From assembly GCA_041917975.1 (NCBI GenBank), contig JAYRWN010000448.1:1-43355 (forward strand): a DNA stretch of 43,355 nt. The letters run 5' to 3'. This DNA is from JAYRWN01 sp041917975. Its GTDB lineage: Bacteria > Bacteroidota > Bacteroidia > Chitinophagales > Saprospiraceae. This document shows, piece after piece, positions 7,377 to 16,800 of the stretch. The notes below the pieces were generated by a model. The model was not told the origin of the DNA. It made no database searches and saw only the letters and a list, made by a program, of their open reading frames with translations. The position numbers were made by a program, and so were the translations under genes. Positions within the stretch are counted from its first letter, which is position 1, and every line of letters starts with the position of its first letter.

Positions 7377-8327
7377 TTAATCTTCTACAAATAGCGCTGA
7401 AATGCTGCGATGTTCATGCGTATTACGAATGGCCTTTGCAAAAAGCTTAGCAGTAGTCAGAACGCTGATTTTCGGGGAATATTGTTTTAAAGGGATAGTG
7501 TCAGTCACTAAAATTTCAGAAATCTTGGAGTTGAGGATATTATCATAAGCTTTGCCTGACAGTACAGGATGGGTGCATATCACCCGCACACTTTTAGCCC
7601 CTTTGTCAATGAGGGCGTCAGCCGCTTTACACAAGGTACCGGCTGTATCTACTATATCATCCACCAAAATAACATCAGCACCATCCACCTCCCCGATCAC
7701 GGTAATTTTTTCGACTTCATTGGCTTTTTTACGGTATTTATCACAGATTACCAAGTCTTTTTGGAAATGTTTGGCGTACATGCGAGCTCGTTTTACACCT
7801 CCAACATCTGGAGATGCAAAAATGGTGTTATCCAGTTTTTGATTTTCAAGATAGGGTATAAAAATAGCCTCACCTTTAAGATGATCTACAGGAATGTCAA
7901 AAAATCCTTGGATTTGAGGCGCATGAAGATCCATGGTCATCAGGCGATGCGCACCGGCTGCTTGCATGAGGTTAGCCAAAAGCTTTGCAGAGATTGGCAC
8001 CCGTGGTTTATCCTTTCGATCCTGCCTGGCATAACCAAAATATGGTATTACTAAAGTGATGTAACCGGCAGATGCTCTTTTAGCGGTATCAATCATTAAA
8101 AGAAGCTCTAATAAATTTTCAGGTGGGGCTACTGTGGATTGAATAAAGAAGACATACATACCCCTGACAGATTCATTAATCTCTGTCTGCATTTCACCAT
8201 CACTAAAACGATGAACGGTCAAACTACCTAATGAATTACCATAATAGTCGGCAATTTTTTCCGCCAAAGCTCGTGAATGAGTTCCTCCAAACAGTTTTAC
8301 ATCCACCATATGTATTTCATTTGCCAA
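7377..8327 (-). CDS. prs: Ribose-phosphate pyrophosphokinase
   Basis: Makes PRPP from ribose 5-phosphate and ATP for purine, pyrimidine, His and Trp synthesis. The 316 residues match class I Prs in length. Visible signatures are KLFGGTHSRALAEKIADYYG at the N-terminus, the flexible-loop region PYFGYARQDRKDKPRVPIS, MDLHAPQIQGFFDIPVDHL, and the PRPP loop VILVDDIVDTAGTL. There is no signal peptide; it is cytosolic. The gene is first of a prs-rplY pair. A promoter-like TAACTTTG lies 31 bp upstream of the start codon. Confidence 0.98.
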   Translation of the reverse strand: MANEIHMVDVKLFGGTHSRALAEKIADYYGNSLGSLTVHRFSDGEMQTEINESVRGMYVFFIQSTVAPPENLLELLLMIDTAKRASAGYITLVIPYFGYARQDRKDKPRVPISAKLLANLMQAAGAHRLMTMDLHAPQIQGFFDIPVDHLKGEAIFIPYLENQKLDNTIFASPDVGGVKRARMYAKHFQKDLVICDKYRKKANEVEKITVIGEVDGADVILVDDIVDTAGTLCKAADALIDKGAKSVRVICTHPVLSGKAYDNILNSKISEILVTDTIPLKQYSPKISVLTTAKLFAKAIRNTHEHRSISALFVED

Positions 8328-8357
8328 GGAAAATTTGGGTTTAAGTCACTTGGGCTG

Positions 8358-8365
8358 CAAAGTTA
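8358..8365 (-). promoter_or_regulatory. Probable -7 element for prs
   Basis: Reads TAACTTTG on the minus strand, followed by C, a full match to TAnnTTTG. It predicts a leader of roughly 25 nt. No clear TTG is present at the usual -33 spacing. Confidence 0.5.
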
Positions 8366-8424
8366 ATAATTACACTCAAAATAATGGTGATACTAAAAGA
8401 CCTTAATATCCTTTGATTAGCCGA

Positions 8425-8440
8425 ATAAATTTTAGACATC
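8425..8440 (+). repeat. First copy of a 16-bp intergenic repeat
   Basis: ATAAATTTTAGACATC occurs here and identically at 38323-38338, 30 kb away. Both copies lie in promoter regions upstream of plus-strand genes: here before the NfeD-like gene, there before a small lipoprotein. The flanking bases differ. Chance identity in AT-rich spacers remains possible. Confidence 0.4.
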
Positions 8441-8464
8441 GTCGAAGGAATTCTCTGATGAGGG

Positions 8465-8472
8465 TAGTTTTG
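8465..8472 (+). promoter_or_regulatory. Probable -7 element for the NfeD-flotillin unit
   Basis: TAGTTTTG followed by C matches TAnnTTTG and lies 31 bp before the ATG at 8504. No clear TTG is seen at the -33 spacing, so this is a moderate call. Confidence 0.45.
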
Positions 8473-8503
8473 CTTATCTTTATAAGTAGAAAGTAGTGGC
8501 TAC

Positions 8504-9094
8504 ATGATAGTTATGAATGTGACAGGGTGGTGGAATAACCTAAATGGTATAGAACAAGTCTTCTGGGGTATAGCCATCGTTTTCACTACGTTATTTTTGA
8601 TTCAACTCGTTATGAGTATTGTTGGATTTTCTACTGATACCGAAGTCCATGACAGTGTCGTCTCTGATAGCCATTTTGATGTGGAATTTCATTTATTTTC
8701 TTTTAGAAGCATAATTGCATTTTTTACATTTTTTGGCTGGGTAGGCATAATCGTCTATCATCGGACGGATCAGCTATGGATGGCTACTTTTTTTGCTCTG
8801 GTCAGTGGGGTAATCGCCATGGCTACTGTTGCATATGTCATGTACTTGCTTTATAAAATGGAGGAGGAAGGAAATCTCAGGATGGAAGAAACTCTTGGGG
8901 CTCAAGGAGAGGTGTATTTACCTATACCAGGTGAAAATGCAGGAAGCGGTAAAATTCTGGTTAATATTAACGGATCGTTAAAAGAGCTAGATGCACGGAC
9001 ATTAGGTTCGGGATTGAGTACCGGACATAAGGTTAAAGTGGTTGATGTTTTGGATAAACAAGAAGTTTTAGTGGTGTCTGACGAAATCTTATAA
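8504..9094 (+). CDS. NfeD-like membrane protein, flotillin partner
   Basis: Membrane protein of 196 residues with an N-terminal hydrophobic segment (about 17-42), two more membrane segments (about 68-85 and 92-117) and a C-terminal OB-fold domain (about 128-196). The OB domain shows the NfeD pattern LGAQGEVYLPIPGENAGSGKILVNINGSLKELDARTL and a final VLVVSDEIL strand. NfeD/YuaF/YqiJ proteins are encoded beside flotillins and contribute to membrane microdomain organisation. The flotillin gene follows after 14 bp, which supports this. Two starts are possible, 8504 and the in-frame ATG at 8513. Confidence 0.85.
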   Translation: MIVMNVTGWWNNLNGIEQVFWGIAIVFTTLFLIQLVMSIVGFSTDTEVHDSVVSDSHFDVEFHLFSFRSIIAFFTFFGWVGIIVYHRTDQLWMATFFALVSGVIAMATVAYVMYLLYKMEEEGNLRMEETLGAQGEVYLPIPGENAGSGKILVNINGSLKELDARTLGSGLSTGHKVKVVDVLDKQEVLVVSDEIL

Positions 9095-9108
9095 AGTAAT
9101 ATAACAAA

Positions 9109-10515
9109 ATGGATATACCTATTTTGCTGGTTTTAGTGGCGTTTTTTATATTTAGTTTGCTGGCGTTTGTAATCAGTCGGTACAAACGTTGCCCTTCGGA
9201 TAAAATCCTTGTCATTTATGGTAAAACAGGCCGGGGGTCAGCAAAATGTGTAGCTGGAGGTGCTGCCTTTGTCTGGCCGGTTATCCAGGGTTATCAATAT
9301 CTAGATTTGTCACCGATTTCAATAGACGTAGACCTCAAAGGAGCACTGAGTAAGCAAAATATCCGGGTCAATGTACCATCGCGCTTTACAGTAGCTGTCT
9401 CTAATGAACCTGGAACAATGATCAACGCAGCTGAGCGGTTATTAGGTAAAACGACAGAGCACATCAGAGACATTGCCAAGGATATCATTTTTGGCCAGCT
9501 CCGATTGGTTGTTGCTACCATGAATATTGAAGAGATCAACTCAGATCGTGATAAATTCCTTACAAACGTTTCGTCCAATGTAGGTACAGAACTTAAAAAA
9601 ATCGGTTTAACATTGATTAATGTGAATGTAACCGACATACAAGATGAATCAGGTTATATTGAGGCATTGGGTAAAGAAGCAGCAGCAAAGGCAATAAACG
9701 ACGCTAAACAAAGTGTGGCTCAAAAAAACCGGGATGGCTCCATCGGAGAAGCTTATGCGAAAAAAGATGAAAGAATCGAAGTTGCGTCAGCAGATGCAGA
9801 CGCAAAGATCGGGGAAGCAGATGCGAAAGCTAAATCGGTAGACGGTGAAAACCTAGCGAAAATAAAGATAGCCCAATCGGATGCTGAACGTCGAAAAGCA
9901 GAAGCTGAATCGCTGCGCTTAGCCACCACCGCTGAAAAAATACAAGCTGCCAAGGCCATGGAAGAAGCTTATTTGGCAGAAAAATTAGCCGAAGAAGCCC
10001 GTGCTAAAAAATTAAAAGCCACCAACTTAGCGGATGTCATAGTAAAAGCAGAGATAGAAAAAGAAATGGTCATCATTAATGCTCAAGCTCAGGCAGAACA
10101 GCTGAGAAGATTAGCTGAAGGTGAAGCCCAGGCTATTTTCCTTAAAAAAGAAGCAGAGGCCAGAGGGTTGCTGGAAATCTTAACCAAGCAAGCAGAAGGG
10201 TATCAGAGAATAGTGGCGGCTAGCGGTGGTAATTCGAAAGATGCAGCACTTATAATGATCGCAGACAAACTTGAAGACTTAGTTAAAACGCAAGTTGAGG
10301 CCATAAAGAACATTAAAATAGATAAAGTAACGGTTTGGGAAAATGGGCATGGAGATGGAAATGGTAATGCCACTTCCAAATTTGTGTCGGGTTTATATAA
10401 ATCAGTACCGCCCCTGCAAGATTTGTTTAATATGGCTGGTATGAACCTGCCTGGCTATCTGGGTGAAAAAGCAGATCATGATGAACGAAACACCGAACAA
10501 GCAGATAAAAAATAA
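9109..10515 (+). CDS. Flotillin-like SPFH/band 7 protein
   Basis: Membrane scaffold of 468 residues. An N-terminal hydrophobic segment (about 3-22) anchors it to the inner membrane. The SPFH domain spans about 25-200, with KCVAGGAAFVWPVIQGYQYLDLSPISIDVDL and FGQLRLVVATMNIEEINSDRDKF. A long Ala/Glu-rich coiled coil follows (about 215-380) with many EA repeats, the flotillin hallmark, then a conserved tail with ALIMIADKLEDLVKTQVEAIKNIKIDKVTVWENG. It forms a two-gene unit with the NfeD-like gene. The length and heptad region resemble FloT/YqiK-type flotillins rather than the shorter FloA. Inferred role: large membrane assemblies affecting signalling and membrane stress. Confidence 0.93.
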   Translation: MDIPILLVLVAFFIFSLLAFVISRYKRCPSDKILVIYGKTGRGSAKCVAGGAAFVWPVIQGYQYLDLSPISIDVDLKGALSKQNIRVNVPSRFTVAVSNEPGTMINAAERLLGKTTEHIRDIAKDIIFGQLRLVVATMNIEEINSDRDKFLTNVSSNVGTELKKIGLTLINVNVTDIQDESGYIEALGKEAAAKAINDAKQSVAQKNRDGSIGEAYAKKDERIEVASADADAKIGEADAKAKSVDGENLAKIKIAQSDAERRKAEAESLRLATTAEKIQAAKAMEEAYLAEKLAEEARAKKLKATNLADVIVKAEIEKEMVIINAQAQAEQLRRLAEGEAQAIFLKKEAEARGLLEILTKQAEGYQRIVAASGGNSKDAALIMIADKLEDLVKTQVEAIKNIKIDKVTVWENGHGDGNGNATSKFVSGLYKSVPPLQDLFNMAGMNLPGYLGEKADHDERNTEQADKK

Positions 10516-10564
10516 TTTTGACAGCTGTAGGTAATCAGGTTGCCTCATTTCTTACCTTGCTGTC

Positions 10565-11452
10565 ATGTTAAAACATCCACAAGGTGAAGGTTCAAATCCG
10601 CTAGCGTTATTACTTCTGATCAGTTTAATTTGGGGCGGTTCGTTCATCTTGATTAAAAAAGCCCTGATTTCATTCACTCCTTATCAATTGATTAGCATTC
10701 GATTAGGATTATCTGGGCTAATATTTCTCCCATATGTTTGGTATAAAAGAAAAGAAGTCCCCTGGTCATCGTGGAAGTATTTTGTGATGATTGGCTACAT
10801 AGGTACTTTAATACCCTTTACCTTTTACTCTATCGGACAGACCAGGGTTCCTAGTTCCACGGCGGGAATAATTAATGCCCTCACGCCTATTCTAACTTTG
10901 GTTATTGGATTTTTTTTCTTTAATCAAATTATAAGTTTGAGAAAGGTTGTGGGTGTACTTTTGGGTTTGTCGGGCACATTTTTTTTGGTGTGGACGGCAA
11001 CCATACAGGGTGAAGGCGGAGTACTTTTTTACACATTAATCATCGTTTCCGCTACGTTTTTTTATGCGTTCAATGTCAACATGATTGCCCGTCATTTAGG
11101 CGAAGTCAATCCGGTTATATCCACAGCCGTGGCATTTGTTACCACTCTCCCACCCTGTCTGCTCCTGTGGGTTTGGCCAGGTGTTACAAACAACCTGCAT
11201 TTTGACAACCAATTGATTTACAGTATAATTTACGTGATGGTTCTGGCGATTTTTGGCACCGTAGTGGCCACAACTCTGTATCTTAAATTAATCCAAAAAA
11301 CGAGTCCGGTATACGCGACCATGGTGAGTTATTTGATTCCGGTTTCTTCGGTCATATGGGGTGCCTTAGATGGTGAAATGCTTCAAGTAGGGCACTTTAC
11401 AGGCATGGGCTTAATACTTTTTGGGATTTACCTGGTGCAAAGAAAAAAGTAG
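10565..11452 (+). CDS. EamA (DMT superfamily) transporter
   Basis: Inner-membrane drug/metabolite transporter of 295 residues with ten predicted membrane segments arranged as two EamA repeats (about 14-148 and 158-293). The first repeat has LISLIWGGSFILIKKAL and the helix-4 pattern RVPSSTAGIINALTPILTLVIGFFFFNQ; the second has VVATTLYLKLIQKTSPVYATMVSYLIPVSSVIWG. The substrate cannot be predicted; family members export amino acids and other small metabolites. It lies 49 bp after flotillin on the same strand. Its TAG stop directly abuts the TTA of the convergent carbonic anhydrase gene. Confidence 0.93.
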   Translation: MLKHPQGEGSNPLALLLLISLIWGGSFILIKKALISFTPYQLISIRLGLSGLIFLPYVWYKRKEVPWSSWKYFVMIGYIGTLIPFTFYSIGQTRVPSSTAGIINALTPILTLVIGFFFFNQIISLRKVVGVLLGLSGTFFLVWTATIQGEGGVLFYTLIIVSATFFYAFNVNMIARHLGEVNPVISTAVAFVTTLPPCLLLWVWPGVTNNLHFDNQLIYSIIYVMVLAIFGTVVATTLYLKLIQKTSPVYATMVSYLIPVSSVIWGALDGEMLQVGHFTGMGLILFGIYLVQRKK

Positions 11453-11971
11453 TTAAACTTCTTGGAACCATTGTGCGTACTTAATATAATTTTCTGCGGT
11501 GCGGGTGATATTAAACTGCAGGCTTTCTTGATCTAGAGGTTTCAATTTCTTTGCGGGTATTCCGGCATAAATAAACCCAGATTCCAATTGCGTATTTTCA
11601 GGGACCAAAGCTCCCGCTCCCACTAAACAAAATTCAGGGACAACAGCATGATCCATAATTATAGCCCCCATCCCTATTAACACGTTATTCTCTATGGTGC
11701 AGCCATGGATAATAGCCCGGTGTCCAATTGAAACATTGTGCCCAACAAAGGTTGCAGCTTTATCAAAGGTGGCGTGAATGATTACTCCATCTTGGATGTT
11801 TACACGGTCGCCTATACGAATACTGTTTACATCGCCCCGAATGACCGCATTAAACCATACACTGCAATAGTCTCCCATGACGACATCGCCAATTAAGGTC
11901 GAGTTTTCGGACAAATAACAATGATGGCCCCAGACTGGGGTATAGCCCCTAACAGATTTAATTAATGCCAT
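11453..11971 (-). CDS. Gamma-class carbonic anhydrase family protein
   Basis: Left-handed beta-helix (hexapeptide repeat) protein of 172 residues. Three histidines align with the zinc ligands of Cam/YrdA-type proteins: H66 in QDGVIIHATF, H84 in SIGHRAI and H89 in IIHGCTI. The family forms trimers with metal at the subunit interface; activity as carbonic anhydrase varies among members, so function is family-level only. It is the last gene of a minus-strand unit rlmB - TraB lipoprotein - this gene, with gaps of 14 and 6 bp. Confidence 0.92.
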   Translation of the reverse strand: MALIKSVRGYTPVWGHHCYLSENSTLIGDVVMGDYCSVWFNAVIRGDVNSIRIGDRVNIQDGVIIHATFDKAATFVGHNVSIGHRAIIHGCTIENNVLIGMGAIIMDHAVVPEFCLVGAGALVPENTQLESGFIYAGIPAKKLKPLDQESLQFNITRTAENYIKYAQWFQEV

Positions 11972-11977
11972 TATATT

Positions 11978-12967
11978 TTAAAGCTTAAAAGTTTTTGGAC
12001 CTTCGCCAAATTTAAAGGCAATAGGTTTAACCTCATAACCGGCTTTCATTAACAAACGGATAACTCCATTTTTACCGCCCAGGTGACCGGCTCCAACAGC
12101 AAAAAAGGAGGGTGCTTTCTGCATCATTTTGGATATGTGAGGTATCCAGTTCTGATTACGATTGATTAACAAGATTTGTTCGTATTTTCCGATGCCTTCA
12201 TCAGCACCAACCATGGTTACCATGGCTTCGATGTCCTGTTCACGATAAAGAATTGTGGTGCTATCCAATTCACTGGATCCCTCAGATGCATTTTGTACAC
12301 TGTTGACCAACATTTTTGCTTGATCAGCATAAGGTATACTATCAAATAGACTTACTTGATATTCAATAGTTTCCAGTCCGCTGGTGGGTTTTTGATGGAG
12401 TTTAGCCAAGTCGTAAATTTCCATTTCATAGGACATCATATCACCGTTTGAAAAATCGGAAATAGAGCCATCTCCGGTGGCTAACATTGAAAGAAACATT
12501 GGTTTTACCCGTTCCAACATTACCATCGGCAAACCTAATTTTTGAAAATAGTCCTTAATAAGGGCATATTCCTCTGTACTAACCAGATCGCGCAGTTTGA
12601 CTCCCTCTTTCATCATGGCTTCCTTCAAAAGAGTGAACAAAGCTCCCAAATTGTTCATATCTGCCAGATCAATTTCAAAAGAAACATTATCGCATTGTTT
12701 CAATTTTTCTTCCAGAATGGGCGGAAGGTAAAAATCGGCCTTATCAATAATATGAATCGTCCCATAAAGGTATGATGGTTTGGGCAAATTCTTGCCATTG
12801 ATTTCCCAAAACAAAGACTTGACCAATGAAGTTGTATCAACAGTGTGTGTCGATGGTTGGACAACAGCTTTTGGAGCTTGTGTCTTGCACGATAGGATAA
12901 AAGACACAAAAAATAAAATGCTTATCCCAACTTTTAGAGAATTTAATCGCATCAGTTTGTTTTTCAT
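11978..12967 (-). CDS. TraB/GumN family lipoprotein
   Basis: Predicted lipoprotein of 329 residues: signal peptide, then lipobox FILSC with C27. The TraB/GumN fold is marked by GTIH at 69-72 (SYLYGTIHIIDKADFYLPP) and AVGAGHLGGKNGVIRLLMKAGYEV near the C-terminus. The family shares the Tiki/EreA/GumN fold and includes proposed metalloproteases, but most bacterial members are uncharacterised; the two GxxH-type motifs are the likely metal site. It lies between rlmB and the carbonic anhydrase gene in one unit. An internal ATG five codons downstream would also preserve the signal peptide. Confidence 0.88.
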   Translation of the reverse strand: MKNKLMRLNSLKVGISILFFVSFILSCKTQAPKAVVQPSTHTVDTTSLVKSLFWEINGKNLPKPSYLYGTIHIIDKADFYLPPILEEKLKQCDNVSFEIDLADMNNLGALFTLLKEAMMKEGVKLRDLVSTEEYALIKDYFQKLGLPMVMLERVKPMFLSMLATGDGSISDFSNGDMMSYEMEIYDLAKLHQKPTSGLETIEYQVSLFDSIPYADQAKMLVNSVQNASEGSSELDSTTILYREQDIEAMVTMVGADEGIGKYEQILLINRNQNWIPHISKMMQKAPSFFAVGAGHLGGKNGVIRLLMKAGYEVKPIAFKFGEGPKTFKL

Positions 12968-12981
12968 AATAAACTAAAATC

Positions 12982-13719
12982 TTAGGATAAAGATTTTCTC
13001 GATTCTTGAATTTCGTAGAAAATAATACCAGCAGCAACACTCACATTCAATGAATCAAAATCTCTGATCATGGGAATGATAAAACGCTCATTGGCAATTT
13101 TTAACAAATGTGGAGCCAAACCAGTTTCCTCGCTCCCCAAAAGAATGGCACAAGGTTTATCAAAGCGGCATTCTGCCAGTTTAATATTTGCCCTTAAATC
13201 AGAGGCCATTAAAGTAAAACCACAATTTTTTAAATACTGACAAGCATTCGACAGGCTATTTACCCGGATTAGAGGTAAATGATTAAGTGCTCCGGCACTA
13301 CTTTTCATAGCGTGCTCATTTAATAAGGCGCTTTCTTTTGCTGGGAGTAACATAGCATCAACTCCCAAAGCCCAAGCACACCGAGCAATGGCCCCGACAT
13401 TCCGCCCGTCCTGGATTTGGTCCAGGATGATAATGAGTGGCCACCCTGAGCGCTCAAACAAATGAGGAATAAAGTCTTCAAGATTATGATAAGTAATTAA
13501 ACTCAGAACACCGATGACTCCCTGATGGTTTCCCTGCACCAAACGATCCAGCTTGTCTTTAGGCACAACGGTATATGGTATCCCTTGGGTTTTCGAATAG
13601 TGACGGATGGCTTTTTCCAAATCACCGGTAATAGATTGTTGCAGAAAGATCTTTTCAAATCCTTGTCCGGACTCGATGGCTTCTAAGATGGGTTTGCGTC
13701 CATAGATGTATGCAGACAC
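12982..13719 (-). CDS. rlmB: 23S rRNA (guanosine-2'-O-)-methyltransferase RlmB
   Basis: SpoU/TrmH-family SAM-dependent 2'-O-methyltransferase, 245 residues, predicted to modify G2251 of 23S rRNA. An N-terminal substrate-binding domain (YIYGRKPILEAI, residues 4-75) precedes the knotted SPOUT domain with motif 1 LDQIQDGRNVGAIARCAWALG, motif 2 ILLGSEETGLAPHLL and motif 3 IPMIRDFDSLNVSVAAGI. The motif 3 form is IPM-x4-SLNVSVA, typical of RlmB. It is first in a three-gene minus-strand unit. The gene assignment within TrmH is by overall pattern and size. Confidence 0.92.
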   Translation of the reverse strand: MSAYIYGRKPILEAIESGQGFEKIFLQQSITGDLEKAIRHYSKTQGIPYTVVPKDKLDRLVQGNHQGVIGVLSLITYHNLEDFIPHLFERSGWPLIIILDQIQDGRNVGAIARCAWALGVDAMLLPAKESALLNEHAMKSSAGALNHLPLIRVNSLSNACQYLKNCGFTLMASDLRANIKLAECRFDKPCAILLGSEETGLAPHLLKIANERFIIPMIRDFDSLNVSVAAGIIFYEIQESRKSLS

Positions 13720-13812
13720 GTCAATATTAATTTTGAATAAAAGTAAATAGTTTTCTTACCAAAGCATTAATTTTATGCGTTATAGATATTAAATATTTTA
13801 CTATTACAAGGT

Positions 13813-16800
13813 ATGGTACGTTGGCTGGGATATTTGGTTGGGGCCGGAATAATGTTGACTTTTTCAAAATTAAGTGGACAAATCTCACTTGAAAAGGTAC
13901 ACTTTGATTTAATAAGTTCATCACCCGTGCCGCAGGAATTAAGGTTTCTGGGGACTAATAAAATGGGGTCCCTCCATGTTTATTATTTTAATCAGCAATG
14001 GCAGGATATAGATATATATAACCATATTACCATGGCTGTAGTAGATAACCATGGCCTGGTGCGATATTCATGGTCTAATAACACCACTCTCTTGACTACA
14101 GCAACCTATAAACAGCCGACAATTACATTAATGCAAGCAGTTAGCACAGCTATTGATAATAAAATTTCCTCCCGGCAGAAGGTTAGGCTGGTTAAAACAA
14201 CAGGTCCACGAACCTATTTTTCACATACAATGGAAGAGGATATTAGCGCCCAATTATATTGGCGAGAGCTACGCGGTGTATTTAGATTAGCCTATGGAAT
14301 TGATGACCAAACAAAACCGGGAATGTATTGGCGTACTTGGGTCGATGCGTCTACCGGGGAAGTTATTACTAAAGAAAGCCTTGCCAAATCTTGTTTTTCC
14401 GGTGATTTTAATGAAAAGGCAGCTGATGAAGGTTTAAATACCAAACCAAACCATGATAAAAAATTCGGGTCAAATTTTGAAGGTAACGAGTCGTATTTTG
14501 TTTTTCCTTTTCCAGCGGACAATGCATTATCCATTGCACAAACCGTCGTTTCTTCTCCAGCTGATCCGGTTGCATCCCCATTTGGCTGGCATGATATTAA
14601 TGGTCAGATAGGACCTGAATTTACGATTACCAAAGGAAATAATGCCACGGTTTTTATAGACAGAAACGCTGATTTTGTAAAAGATGAGCCAGAACCGGAA
14701 GGTGGAGTAACCCTTCAATTTAACCAACCTATCGATTTGAGTACAGAACCCGAAGGCTATAAAAAAGGGAGTACAATACAGTTGTTTTATCAATTAAATA
14801 CACTGCACGATGTGCTTTTTCACCATGGCTTTGATGAGAATTCTAATTTTCAACAGTTTAACTATCAAGGTATTGGCTTAGGTGGGGACCCAGTGATAGG
14901 CTTAGTGCAATATGGTGCAGATAAAAATGAACGGGATAATGCAGATTTCATCCCTTCCACTGATGGTAAAACAGCTTATTTACGTCCATATGTTTGGTCG
15001 AGGTCAAATAGTCAGTTGCTAACCATCACTTCTCCTTCAACTCTCAGTGGAATGGTAGAAAGCCGCGGGGCCAGCTTTGGACCAGCCATTACCACTACTC
15101 CGATAATCGGTAAAGTCATCCCTTATGCAGATGCTTCTTTCAGGCCGAACTTGGGGTGCCAGACTGCTATAAATTCTGCAGAATTAAAAGGGAACATTGC
15201 ATTAATTGATCGGGGAATTTGTTTTTTTCAAGAAAAGATATTAAACGCCCAAAAAGCCGGAGCTATAGCCTGTATTATATGTAATTATGAAAATGCTCTG
15301 GTAAGCATGGGGGATGTAGAAGGGCTTGATGAACCAATCATACCAGCCATTGCCATTAAATACAATAACTGCCAAGCTATTAAATCAGCATTGTCCGGTG
15401 GGGTGACGGTCAGGTTACAACTTCCATCAAACGCCGGGACCAATAATTTGGATGCCACGATGGATAATGGGGTTATAGCCCATGAGTATTATCATGGTGT
15501 ATCTGAACGCCTGGTCGGTGGTCCTCAAACAATCGGTTGTCTGAATAACATACATTATGATACCGATCGTGTAGCTGATGATGGTGAACAGATGGGTGAA
15601 GGTTGGAGTGATTTTTTTGCTTTATATATGACTACAAGTCCAAAAGATTTAGGGCAGGATAGCCGTGGTATAGCGACCTATCTTTTAAGGGAAGGTCCGC
15701 AAGGTAAAGGAATTAGAAGCTTTCCTTATTCAACGGACATAGAACAAAGTCCTTATAAATACGAAGATATATGGACGGCAACTATACCACATGGTGTTGG
15801 TGCAGTTTGGAATGCCATTTTATGGGATATTTATTGGGAAATGGTTGATTTATATGGGTTCGATGCCAATTTAATAAATGGTATGGGAGGAAATAATCGG
15901 GCACTCACACTGATTACAGAGGCCTTAAAAATAACTCCTTGCAATCCCGGATTTATTGATGGTCGAGATGCCCTTCTGACAACGGATAAATTACTCAATG
16001 GGAGTGCCCATGAGTGCCTGTTGTGGAAAATTTTTGCAAAACGTGGAATTGGGTATGAATCCACACAAGGTAATCCTTCCTTAATAGCAGATGGCACAAC
16101 TTCATTCGAAAATCATCCGAAATGTTTGAGACAGGTAACCTTGAAAAAAACGCTTACTCCAACCGTTCAACCCGGAGAGAACATTGAAGTAAGATTGGAA
16201 GTAAAAAATCATCTTGACAAGAACATAGAAAATCTCCTTGTTGAAGATAAAATTCCATCCGGTTCAATTTTTAACCCTAACAGCAGCAATGTAAGTTTTC
16301 AGATTTCAACAAATAACCTGTCCTACTTACATCGAAATCTTGCACCAGGTGATAGCTTGGTGGTCACTTATACACTTAGGACGAATCCTGTGAATAGCAG
16401 TGCTATTCAATTTTTTGACAATATGGAGCATGGTGATGCCAATTGGGATTATCAAAATCTTGATGGTATTGATATTTGGTCATTAGAGTCAACGGCTGCC
16501 TACAGCGGAAAATTCGCCTGGTTTGTAGCTAACAAAGAAGCCTATAACGATCAAGTCCTTCAGAATTTTACTGCCTGGAAAGTTCAAGGCAATTTTCCTG
16601 TACTAAAATTTTATCATAGAATCGCTTCTCAATGGGGAATAGACGGCGGAGTAATAGAAATTTCTGCAGATCAGGGGGCGACCTGGAAAGATGCGCACCA
16701 TTTATTATTTCGGCAAGGTTATCAAGGTCCTATTTCTCCAGCCACCTTTTTAGAATCCGGCAGAAGAGCCTTTTATGGAGAAATGGAAGAATACGAGCCA

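Noticed and set aside
7569..8054. 161-codon plus-strand open frame antisense to prs
   Set aside because: It lies wholly inside the well-supported prs gene and its translation has no recognisable pattern. Other long antisense frames, such as 2778-3092 in obgE and 40649-40981 in nqrF, are the same kind of shadow.
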